Part shown: positions 47,743 through 54,553 of the stretch, piece by piece
Position numbering within the stretch: position 1 is the stretch's first letter
Layout: each line of letters starts with the position of its first letter
IMG/VR virus record: IMGVR_UViG_3300047276_000505
Span: 1 to 57,682 of that record
From: a virus
Direction: 5' to 3' (one strand)
DNA length: 57,682 bases
Program-made: the position numbers and the translations under genes
The notes under the pieces: model-generated
The model's database searches: none
What the model saw: the letters and a program-made list of their open reading frames with translations, nothing else
What the model was told of the DNA's origin: nothing

Positions 47743-48855
47743 ATGTCTATAAAACTTACGGATGCTGCCAAGTTCTTCAAAGAAGAACAACACCAGATCG
47801 ACGCATGGAATTGGCTCCAGGGCACTCTCTCCGCAGAGACCCTGGAGACTTTTGCGTTTAAGTACCGTGCCGCAGCAAAAGAAGATCCCAAAACAATCAA
47901 CACTTGGGACGGTGTGCACGCTGCTGCAAAGAAAGCGGGGGCTAAATTTCCTGAATGCGTTTGTGCACAATGGGCACTTGAGTCAGGCTGGGGTAAACAT
48001 TTTTCTGGTACCTGGAACGCATTCGGCCTGAAGGGAAGTGGTAGCGCTGTTAGTACCAAGGAGTTTGTCAACGGTCAGTGGATTACAATCACGGCAAGTT
48101 TCATTGATTTTCCTGACTTAGAGACCTGCATTGTCTACTTGGTTGACCGCTGGTACAAAGACTTTGGTAAATACAAAGGTGTTAACCGTGCAACCAGTAG
48201 GAATGAATGTTGTCAACTGTTGGTGAAGGAAGGATACGCTACAGATCCTGACTATAGTACAAAATTAATACAGATCCTTGACCGGCAACTTGGTACGCCA
48301 GGTACTTCAGTCCCAGCAACTGACACCAAAAAGATCCTTAATGTACCTTATGAGTACCAGTTGGATAACCAGTCAGGCACTGGATACCGCGAATGTTTCT
48401 CGTCGACATGTGCCATGATCGCACGCTATTACGGCAAGGTTAAGAGCGACGATGAGTACAACAAGATCCGTGCTAAGTACGGAGACACAACCAGTAAGGA
48501 TGCTCAGTTAACGGCACTGCGTAGCCTAGGACTTGTGGCCAGGTTTATTACCAACGGCAATGCTGCGTTATTGGAAAACGAGATCCGTAACAACAGGCCT
48601 GTAGCCGTTGGTTGGTTACATAAGGGCACCGTCTCTTATCCAACTGGTGGTGGCCATTGGACTTGCTGCATTGGTTTCACGCCAGATTCGTTTGTCTTCA
48701 ACGACCCGAATGGGGAAGCCGACATGATTAACGGTGGTTACGTCAGCAATAGCTCCAAGTCAGGTGCAGGTGTAAAGTACAGCCGTAAAAATTGGCTTAG
48801 GCGCTGGGAGTGCGACGGCAAGAATACAGGATGGGCAATCCTTGTGACGAAATGA
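47743..48855 (+). CDS. Bifunctional endolysin: GH73-type glucosaminidase plus C39-like peptidase
   Basis: 370 residues. The N-terminal ~190 residues match FlgJ-type glucosaminidases (CVCAQWALESGWGKHFSGTW with the catalytic Glu, NAFGLKG). A short linker is followed by a papain-like C39 domain (VPYEYQLDNQSGTGYRECFS with catalytic Cys, and GGGHWTCCIGF with His). The first cleaves glycans, the second peptide cross-links. Confidence 0.88.
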   Translation: MSIKLTDAAKFFKEEQHQIDAWNWLQGTLSAETLETFAFKYRAAAKEDPKTINTWDGVHAAAKKAGAKFPECVCAQWALESGWGKHFSGTWNAFGLKGSGSAVSTKEFVNGQWITITASFIDFPDLETCIVYLVDRWYKDFGKYKGVNRATSRNECCQLLVKEGYATDPDYSTKLIQILDRQLGTPGTSVPATDTKKILNVPYEYQLDNQSGTGYRECFSSTCAMIARYYGKVKSDDEYNKIRAKYGDTTSKDAQLTALRSLGLVARFITNGNAALLENEIRNNRPVAVGWLHKGTVSYPTGGGHWTCCIGFTPDSFVFNDPNGEADMINGGYVSNSSKSGAGVKYSRKNWLRRWECDGKNTGWAILVTK

Positions 48856-49013
48856 AATGCAAGAAAGATCCGCACATCCGCGTCAACATGTGCTGGGAAG
48901 TAAATGGCGAAAAAAAGTGCGTCACTCTACATAAGAACAACGCATTTGCAACTCGTGATTGGGTAGAAGAACAGGGTGGAACAGTGTGGTGGTTTGTTCC
49001 CTTACAAGATTAA
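48852..49013 (+). CDS. Small Cys-containing protein, 53 residues
   Basis: Start chosen at 48852 where ATGA overlaps the endolysin stop; an in-frame ATG at 48831 is possible. MKCKKDPHIRVNMCWEVNGE is beta-rich with several Cys; ends VWWFVPLQD. It may be a lysis accessory. No family recognised. Confidence 0.6.
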   Translation: MKCKKDPHIRVNMCWEVNGEKKCVTLHKNNAFATRDWVEEQGGTVWWFVPLQD

Positions 49014-49201
49014 GTTTTTGTGTAGTTTGATCTTGCATTTTTCAAAGTTTTAATGGCTTCTTCTTTGGTTTTAAAATAGCCCAGTTGCTTTGTGGCAAGT
49101 TTGGCTTTCCATCGTTTGCGACAATTCATATAAAAATAACACCCTTTTGGTTGTTGAACTCTTTTTTGTTTTCTTACATTTTCAGCAAAAGTTAATATTT
49201 G
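49010..49201 (-). pseudogene. AP2-domain remnant of a homing endonuclease
   Basis: An open stretch without a usable upstream start. It encodes GCYFYMNCRKRWKAKLATKQ, then LGYFKTKEEAIKTLKNA, an AP2 pattern like that of the 1293-1880 enzyme. No HNH part precedes it; the frame is closed at 49202. An internal ATG at 49129 would give 39 residues. Probably a decayed HNH-AP2 gene. Confidence 0.6.
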
Positions 49202-49211
49202 TCATTCCATG

Positions 49212-49249
49212 AAAAAACACCTCCAACACAATAGCGCGTTTGAGGTGTT
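49212..49249 (-). terminator. Rho-independent terminator
   Basis: Arms AACACCTC/GAGGTGTT with T-run on the minus strand, 30 nt past the holin-like gene stop; ends the leftward transcript. Confidence 0.75.
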
Positions 49250-49278
49250 CGCTGTGGTTCCAAACTTTGCCTGATTGA

Positions 49279-49449
49279 TCAGCGCTGCTTGGCGCGACCG
49301 ATCACAAGTCCTGCGATCTCGATCAACTTGTAGAGCTTACCCACAAGATTATCGTCTTTAGGCGTGGGAGTTAAAGCGCAAATGGCAGATGCTGCGGCAT
49401 GAATAGCCAGAGCAACTTCGAGATACTGGTTAAGGTGTTCCATGGGCAT
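49279..49449 (-). CDS. Holin-like small membrane protein
   Basis: 56 residues; an ATG at 49443 gives 54. A helical hydrophobic N-terminus (LEVALAIHAAASAICALTPT) followed by PKDDNLVGKLYKLIEIAGLV resembles small phage proteins often annotated as holin or lysis-associated. It lies near the endolysin, on the opposite strand. Family from memory only. Confidence 0.62.
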   Translation of the reverse strand: MPMEHLNQYLEVALAIHAAASAICALTPTPKDDNLVGKLYKLIEIAGLVIGRAKQR

Positions 49450-49467
49450 ATTCCCGTTTCTTGTATT

Positions 49468-49596
49468 CTAACGGTCAAATATATTTTCTTCTTGCACTGA
49501 GAAGAAATCTTCCCAATCTTTTTCGGTAGCTTCTGTAATATTTGGACTTTTGTATTTGCTTTCTTCCTTTGTTTTCTTTTGATTGTCTTCAGACAT
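49468..49596 (-). CDS. Small acidic protein, 42 residues
   Basis: Begins MSEDNQKKTKEESKYKSPNI and ends WEDFFSVQEENIFDR. The C-terminal DWEDFF motif is a possible protein-binding peptide. Overlaps the preceding 37-residue gene by 8 nt. Confidence 0.6.
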   Translation of the reverse strand: MSEDNQKKTKEESKYKSPNITEATEKDWEDFFSVQEENIFDR

Positions 49597-49702
49597 CGTA
49601 AATACGGCAGCAAGGAGCACTTGGATTCTTTTTACAATAACGCTCCCAAGCCACAGTAGGCGTGCTTTGTTTTTTAAACAAAGACAAGAAAGTTTTAATC
49701 AT
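49589..49702 (-). CDS. Small Cys-containing protein, 37 residues
   Basis: Begins MIKTFLSLFKKQSTPTVAWE; Cys pair near the C-terminus (KNPSAPCCRIYDV). Its ATG overlaps the stop of the 305-residue gene (ATGA), indicating translational coupling. Confidence 0.6.
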   Translation of the reverse strand: MIKTFLSLFKKQSTPTVAWERYCKKNPSAPCCRIYDV

Positions 49703-50616
49703 GGTCTATTCGTCAATGGAATAAACAGATCCGGGAATCGATCATCAGGGTGATGTTGTGCGATCCAGGCGTCTTTCCATTCTGACAGTGTATGGTCGTG
49801 AATTGTCTCCAAGTATCCTTCTCCAAACTCAAGCAGGAAGTAATCATTGGCAACATCGACGCCACTGCCCGACTGTTCACCGATCAACCATTCAGAGCCA
49901 TCTAGAACTGTGACAGTAACGCCAGAGGTGATTTCACAAAGAGTTTGAGTAAAACCATTGGGCCTACCTGGCTCGTTGGAAATAATCGTGTCGACTGTAA
50001 CAGGTGAGTCAACCGTTACAGTTGTAACAGGATCAACTGTTGTGTCCTGGAGATAAAGCGTAAAGTCTTCCAGTGCCAAGTACAGCTCGGACTGAACAAA
50101 CTCAACAACAACGCCAACGGAATAATCAAGGCGTTCATTACGTGTAGATGACACACAAAGTAAGTAGCTTCCCTCTGGTAGTGGGTAGTAACGGTCGTCA
50201 CCACGATCCAGGCGAATCCTGTCGTATGTATTGTATAAATCCGACTGGGTACTCATGACAGTATCCAGATACGGAATATAAATTTCTCCCGTAGTTAAGC
50301 TTCTTCCTTCCGTAATGGAGTCGGCTTGGAAAATAGCCCGTCCGTTAATTGGCGTGATATTTAGATCATAAACAGAGGTTTGAATGTAGTTAGGCCTTGG
50401 GCCACCTTTGGCGACAATAATCCAGGCTGGACGAATTAAGTTGATTTGAAACCAATGGTTATAGGTGCCACCGCCATAACCATTCAATTCAACCTGGTTA
50501 ACAGGGCCAAGAGTACCTGTTAAATAACGCAGAGCAAGATCACCAAAGGTACCAAGGACCAATGGATTTTCTTTTGAACGTTGACGTTGATTGATTTGGT
50601 TTGAAACCCTAGACAC
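49699..50616 (-). CDS. Probable virion/fibre-associated protein
   Basis: 305 residues, beta-rich and Thr/Val/Tyr-rich. It has an N-terminal LALRYLTGTLGPVNQVELNG, a middle domain (YPLPEGSYLLCVSSTRNERL resembling pre-peptidase-type beta-sandwiches) and a C-terminal HDHTLSEWKDAWIAQHHPDD. A virion or fibre role is plausible though it is coded leftward; family not recognised. Confidence 0.65.
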   Translation of the reverse strand: MSRVSNQINQRQRSKENPLVLGTFGDLALRYLTGTLGPVNQVELNGYGGGTYNHWFQINLIRPAWIIVAKGGPRPNYIQTSVYDLNITPINGRAIFQADSITEGRSLTTGEIYIPYLDTVMSTQSDLYNTYDRIRLDRGDDRYYPLPEGSYLLCVSSTRNERLDYSVGVVVEFVQSELYLALEDFTLYLQDTTVDPVTTVTVDSPVTVDTIISNEPGRPNGFTQTLCEITSGVTVTVLDGSEWLIGEQSGSGVDVANDYFLLEFGEGYLETIHDHTLSEWKDAWIAQHHPDDRFPDLFIPLTNRP

Positions 50617-50636
50617 TTCTACCCAACAATCCCTAT

Positions 50637-51290
50637 TTATTCATTGTACTCGGGGCGAGCTTTGACAAATTCAGGGTTGGCAATAGGGTTCTTGTGGGTT
50701 TTACGCACAATAGTTTCGATTACATCTTGCTTCAATCCTTGGCTATACAACATCAGTTTTTCAGCTTGGAACTGAAGTTCGCAAGGAACAATTGTCTGTG
50801 GTGGATAGTTCCTGTTAAAGCTGGAAACCATGTGCAGTGGATTGCAACACCGCTTGTTCCCGCACAGACGTGTCACGACCATGGTGCCAACATCACCCCA
50901 AGCACACTGGTATATAGCCTTGTGCATGTTGACGTTCTCCGACTTCTGTTTGCTGTACTCAGATCGGTAGGACGGAAGGCAAACACGTTTAGGTGTCGTC
51001 CTGATGTCCCAGCATTCATCAGGGAAAGTGACGTTGACCTGTGCCCAGAGCTTGGCGTACTTGTGTTTGTAGTCGGCATGCAAATAGTTGATGTCAAATC
51101 CACAGACGTTACTGAGGATCTTCTTTGCACACTCGTAGCACCAATGGTGGGTGGAGTCACGGATGACGTGGTTATGGGGGCATGGGAACCCCCGGTAATA
51201 ACCAAGGTCGTTGAGCTTTGCTTCCGGTAGTTTCTCAATGCCGTCAACGTGCCGGAACTGAGCTGGTACCGAGTCGATCAGATTGGCCAT
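50637..51290 (-). CDS. HNH endonuclease (CGNxxCxNPxH type)
   Basis: 217 residues from the ATG at 51290; a longer in-frame extension runs over the upstream gene and is rejected. Zn-binding N-terminal Cys/His pairs (CPHNHV, HHWCYECAKK), then TRLCGNKRCCNPLHMVSSFN, the HNH core of the type found in many phage homing endonucleases. One nt after the preceding stop. Confidence 0.82.
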   Translation of the reverse strand: MANLIDSVPAQFRHVDGIEKLPEAKLNDLGYYRGFPCPHNHVIRDSTHHWCYECAKKILSNVCGFDINYLHADYKHKYAKLWAQVNVTFPDECWDIRTTPKRVCLPSYRSEYSKQKSENVNMHKAIYQCAWGDVGTMVVTRLCGNKRCCNPLHMVSSFNRNYPPQTIVPCELQFQAEKLMLYSQGLKQDVIETIVRKTHKNPIANPEFVKARPEYNE

Positions 51291-51291
51291 A

Positions 51292-51678
51292 TCAAGAATC
51301 AAGCGGTTCGAGTTTGAAGTCGTAATACCAGTCTGTTTTGCGACGGTTGCGACGACTGGGTTGTTTACGGTCTTTGCGTTGTTCCAGGACCATCTCGCCG
51401 GGCTTTTCATCCTTTGGTGATTCGGGCCGCAGCACATCCGCGTTTCCTGGGTCTTCGCCAGTACGTAAGTAGTACACGAGACGGTGGGCGTGGTACCTCG
51501 TGCCCTTAATGGACACAACGTAATAACGGCGGTGGTGCTCCAGGAACCCTGCCATCTCACCAGCAGCGTGATGCCCGTTGGTCTCAACCCACTCCAAACC
51601 ACTGGGATGGTCGTCTGAAAGCTTGAGTTTTTTTTCCAGCTCTGGCAGCGGAGGCATGGGTTTGTACTGACGTGCCAT
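51292..51678 (-). CDS. HNH-like protein lacking catalytic residues
   Basis: 128 residues. SGLEWVETNGHHAAGEMAG and RYHAHRLVYYLRTGEDPGNA parallel the 1293-1880 HNH/AP2 protein (SGLRW, MAHRIVYALQHGSDPGN), but the VDH catalytic step is absent (it reads DVLRPES). The C-terminus is basic (RKQPSRRNRRKTDWY). A truncated or repurposed HNH family DNA-binding protein. It is paired with the HNH gene downstream. Confidence 0.65.
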   Translation of the reverse strand: MARQYKPMPPLPELEKKLKLSDDHPSGLEWVETNGHHAAGEMAGFLEHHRRYYVVSIKGTRYHAHRLVYYLRTGEDPGNADVLRPESPKDEKPGEMVLEQRKDRKQPSRRNRRKTDWYYDFKLEPLDS

Positions 51679-51699
51679 GGAATTCAGGTGGAAATGTGT

Positions 51700-51945
51700 A
51701 CTATACCACGGGTTTAGGGCGGACTTTTGGGACTTTACTTTATTTCTATTCCTTTATTAGTCCAAATGACACTTTGAAGGAAAGTGTAATGTCTCACTCT
51801 GAGTCTCAACCTAAGAAATTACACTTTCATCCATAGTGTTATTTAGGCCATAGAGGGTTTAGAAACCCACTAAAGCACTGTTTTTTGCACTAAAGTCCGA
51901 CTCCAGCCCACCTCACCTAAGTCTTGAACTGAGACTAAGTCCCCA
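51700..51945. promoter_or_regulatory. Intergenic regulatory region with inverted repeats
   Basis: No gene seen in ~245 nt. Contains GAAAGTGTAAT (about 51779) and ATTACACTTTC (about 51818) as an 11-bp inverted repeat, ACACTTT/AAAGTGT close by, GGGTTT-AGA-AAACCC-like symmetry and repeated GAGTCT/GAGACT. AT-rich spacing suits promoters for the leftward HNH-like pair. Confidence 0.45.
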
Positions 51946-51974
51946 TGAAAAAGCCCCCTGGTTTGACAGGAGGC
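51946..51974 (-). terminator. Rho-independent terminator
   Basis: Arms GCCCCCTG/CAGGAGGC with loop GTTTGA, T-run (TTTTTC) on the minus strand, 32 nt after the glycosyltransferase stop. Confidence 0.78.
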
Positions 51975-52005
51975 TCGTTCCCCATGCGGATCGTCCGACC
52001 AGAGC

Positions 52006-53268
52006 TTAGACAGTTGCCAGTTCTTTGGCTGCTTTCTTCGCCTTTCCTTTCTTTTTCTTCGGCTCCACCAGTACTTCAGGCTCGGGAGGGTTCAATGCCT
52101 CTTGGAACACCCCATCAAATTGAGCAGCGACCGTATCCCAGTTGAACTGGTCGTCAGTCACGCGGATGTAGCACAGCTCTGCAACGGCATCCAGCTTGTC
52201 GCGGTCCTCGTAAAGCTCGGTGAGAATTTCTGCAAGGTGGGCGTCGGAGGGACAGGGCATCTCCCGTGCGTAGTTGGTATCCACGTCAACGTGGTCGCAG
52301 CGGATCAGGCGTCCATAGCCCTCAAAGATTTCCTTGCAGGAGGTATGGTCAGGCACCACTTGGGCCACACGACAGGCTGCGTGCTCGAAGTTCACCAGTC
52401 CCCAGCCTTCCCCTTTACAGGTATTGACACCCACATCGACCGCTTGGTAGATAGTCTCCAGCATGTCCACAGGTACGGACGGCGGTCCTGGATTAGGAGA
52501 GGTCATGATCAGCCGACCGTCTGCTTCCAGTCCACGCTTAGCCATCTCCTTCCCAAAGACCGGCATCACATCCCAGCCCTGATCCTTAGTCCCCATATGG
52601 AGGTAGAGCTGAGCATCCGGCTTGTCCTTGGCGAACTCAGCAAAGGCACTGATCGTGATGTCGATCCGTTTGCGGAACTGGTTCCTATTTCCGTTGAACA
52701 CAATGAATGAGTCTTCTTTGAGACCCAGCTTCTTACGTGCCTCCAGCTTGTCGCCAGGCTTGAATTGACCTGCCGTCACGCCATGGGGAACAACATGCAC
52801 AGGCTTCTGGATACCACCCCGAATGAATTCGTGTGCACCAAATTCCGTATACGAGACAATCCCATCCCAGTTGTTGGCGGTATCAGCCAGGCTTCCGATC
52901 CACCCATAGGAGTCCATTGGCATGTAGCCCACAAACTTAAAGAGTCCCTGCTGGTGCAGATCAGCAATCTGACCGTACTGAGCATTGATGATCCAGCAGT
53001 CATTAATCGTGAACACCACGTCAGGACGTTCACGCTCTACGATTTCGCGGATGCGTTCCTCACCGAAGGGCGCCTGTTGGAACCGGTTGGATGCTGGGTA
53101 CATCTTGAAGCGTTGCTGCATGGGATCCGGGTCCCCATACCAGTTGCAGCCCAGCACCACAACTTCATACTTATCTTTCAGTCTTTCAATGACGTTGTGG
53201 GTAACGCGTGCAAAACCAGTGGTTGCAACAATGTCACCAACCCATAAAAGCTTTGGTTTTTTGTCCAC
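52006..53268 (-). CDS. GT4-family glycosyltransferase
   Basis: 420 residues, GTG start. GT-B fold: N-terminal LLWVGDIVATTGFARVTHNV, linker VVPHGVTAGQF (typical VVPxGV before the second domain), FNGNRNQFRKRIDITISAFA donor site region, and EGWGLVNFEHAACRVAQVVP in place of the EGFGLPxxEAMACG motif. The last ~25 residues are Lys/Ala-rich. It probably glycosylates a host surface or phage product; target unknown. Confidence 0.88.
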   Translation of the reverse strand: MDKKPKLLWVGDIVATTGFARVTHNVIERLKDKYEVVVLGCNWYGDPDPMQQRFKMYPASNRFQQAPFGEERIREIVERERPDVVFTINDCWIINAQYGQIADLHQQGLFKFVGYMPMDSYGWIGSLADTANNWDGIVSYTEFGAHEFIRGGIQKPVHVVPHGVTAGQFKPGDKLEARKKLGLKEDSFIVFNGNRNQFRKRIDITISAFAEFAKDKPDAQLYLHMGTKDQGWDVMPVFGKEMAKRGLEADGRLIMTSPNPGPPSVPVDMLETIYQAVDVGVNTCKGEGWGLVNFEHAACRVAQVVPDHTSCKEIFEGYGRLIRCDHVDVDTNYAREMPCPSDAHLAEILTELYEDRDKLDAVAELCYIRVTDDQFNWDTVAAQFDGVFQEALNPPEPEVLVEPKKKKGKAKKAAKELATV

Positions 53269-53272
53269 AGTA

Positions 53273-53291
53273 AATCGAATTATTCTCGATT
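53273..53291 (-). repeat. Inverted repeat upstream of the glycosyltransferase
   Basis: Arms AATCGA/TCGATT with a 7-nt AT-rich loop, 4 nt before the GTG of the glycosyltransferase; no Shine-Dalgarno. Part of the start-proximal inverted-repeat group. Confidence 0.5.
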
Positions 53292-53353
53292 AACTATACA
53301 CAAACCAAAGGGTTTAACGACAGTAGACTGAGTAAATATAGAAGTAGTAATCA

Positions 53354-54220
53354 ATGCTTGCGGGTAAGTACGACGAATTGCTGCAAGAGTCTTTAGAGGG
53401 TATTGGCGGTGGCGCCATGGCTGGCGTTGGTTTACTGGGAGGAAATGTCCCCTTATCTCAAGTAGGTATTCAAACTCTTGCTGCAATGGCAGGCGGCGTT
53501 GGTGTCGGAATGTTGGGAACAAGACTTGGCGCAGCCCTTGGAAAACGATTACACCCTCAAGCCTTGAAAAATCAAGCAGGGCCAATTGCGACCTTTGGTA
53601 GAGGCGCGGGACAAAAAACTTTGATCAGTGGACCCGCCGAGATAATGCGTTATGGAAAAGGCCAGATTAAGCAGGAATTACGTGAACAAACAACTTCTCA
53701 GTTGATGGATCAAGCTTTGCAGAATCCACAAGCTTTTGCAAATAAATACGGTGTAGATGCTGAAATGTTTAAAAAGTATCAAAGCTCGGTCTCGATGGCC
53801 GGACAAGGAAGAGCTTTAATGGAAACACTAGAGCGCATACCTCCAGAAGCGAAAAAAGAAATGGCGGGCAATGTTCGCGAATTAATGAATCAAGGTTTTA
53901 ATCAAGTCGAAAACCTTATTAATACACAAGCCGCTTTGCGAATGGATGACAACCTTGCAAAAATGGCAATGTTACAAAAAGGAAAAGTCTTGCCCGGTAC
54001 CAATATTGATCTTGGTAGCGCTTTTGAGAGCTTGTTAAAAGATCCGCAGGTAATTACAGGAGAGCATGTTGGACGTGCAGTGGGCCGATTTATTGGCGAT
54101 GAAATAGGTATTATCGGAGGATTAACAGCCGGAGGAGCCTTGGCTGGGGCCGTGGGAATAAAAAATGATAAGGACAAAAAAATTGAAGAGTTAGAGCGTC
54201 AACTTGGAAGGAGTTACTGA
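53354..54220 (+). CDS. Gly/Ala-rich hydrophobic virion-type protein
   Basis: 288 residues. N-terminal (IGGGAMAGVGLLGG, LAAMAGGVGVGMLGTRLGAA) and C-terminal (IGGLTAGGALAGAVGI) glycine-zipper-like segments flank a helical polar middle. Same style as the 11635-15724 and 23155 proteins, but isolated from them. Its 3' end overlaps speD by 30 nt on the opposite strand. Confidence 0.65.
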   Translation: MLAGKYDELLQESLEGIGGGAMAGVGLLGGNVPLSQVGIQTLAAMAGGVGVGMLGTRLGAALGKRLHPQALKNQAGPIATFGRGAGQKTLISGPAEIMRYGKGQIKQELREQTTSQLMDQALQNPQAFANKYGVDAEMFKKYQSSVSMAGQGRALMETLERIPPEAKKEMAGNVRELMNQGFNQVENLINTQAALRMDDNLAKMAMLQKGKVLPGTNIDLGSAFESLLKDPQVITGEHVGRAVGRFIGDEIGIIGGLTAGGALAGAVGIKNDKDKKIEELERQLGRSY

Positions 54221-54553
54221 TCGCAACAACTCTTTCTCCTCCGTAGTTTTGGCTTTCAGTTTTGTCTGGAGGAACTGAGCAGCCTTATGCGTATTTGTTG
54301 TATCCCCGCAGGTATAGAGGTCGATGGCGGCATAGCCCAACTCCGGCCAAGTGTGGATACTGGCGTGGGATTCAGCTAAGAGTGCAAGCAACGTCACACC
54401 CTGTGGCTGAAACTTCTCACCAAAGATCCGGAGGATGGTTGCATTCGACATGCGTAATGCAGTTTCCAGGTACTCCGAGAGCAGGTCGTAGTTGTCCAAG
54501 ATTTCTGCATCGCAGTCGTACAGATCCAGGATCATGTGGCGCCCATTAGACAT
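54191..54553 (-). CDS. speD: S-adenosylmethionine decarboxylase proenzyme
   Basis: 120 residues, prokaryotic length. The ESHASIHTWPE motif holds the self-cleavage site (Glu61-Ser62) that makes the pyruvoyl group; Cys82 lies in DLYTCGD. It makes decarboxylated SAM for spermidine synthesis. Viral speD is a known cyanophage auxiliary metabolic gene. Overlaps the start of the primase-helicase stop by 8 nt. Confidence 0.95.
   Translation of the reverse strand: MSNGRHMILDLYDCDAEILDNYDLLSEYLETALRMSNATILRIFGEKFQPQGVTLLALLAESHASIHTWPELGYAAIDLYTCGDTTNTHKAAQFLQTKLKAKTTEEKELLRSVTPSKLTL

Noticed and set aside
49371-49613. 80-codon minus-strand frame
   Set aside because: Overlaps two better small genes (49468-49596 and 49279-49449) that have coupled starts and natural composition.
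51293-51602. N-terminal extension of the HNH gene at 50637-51290
   Set aside because: Overlaps the HNH-like gene 51292-51678 and reads as non-protein sequence.
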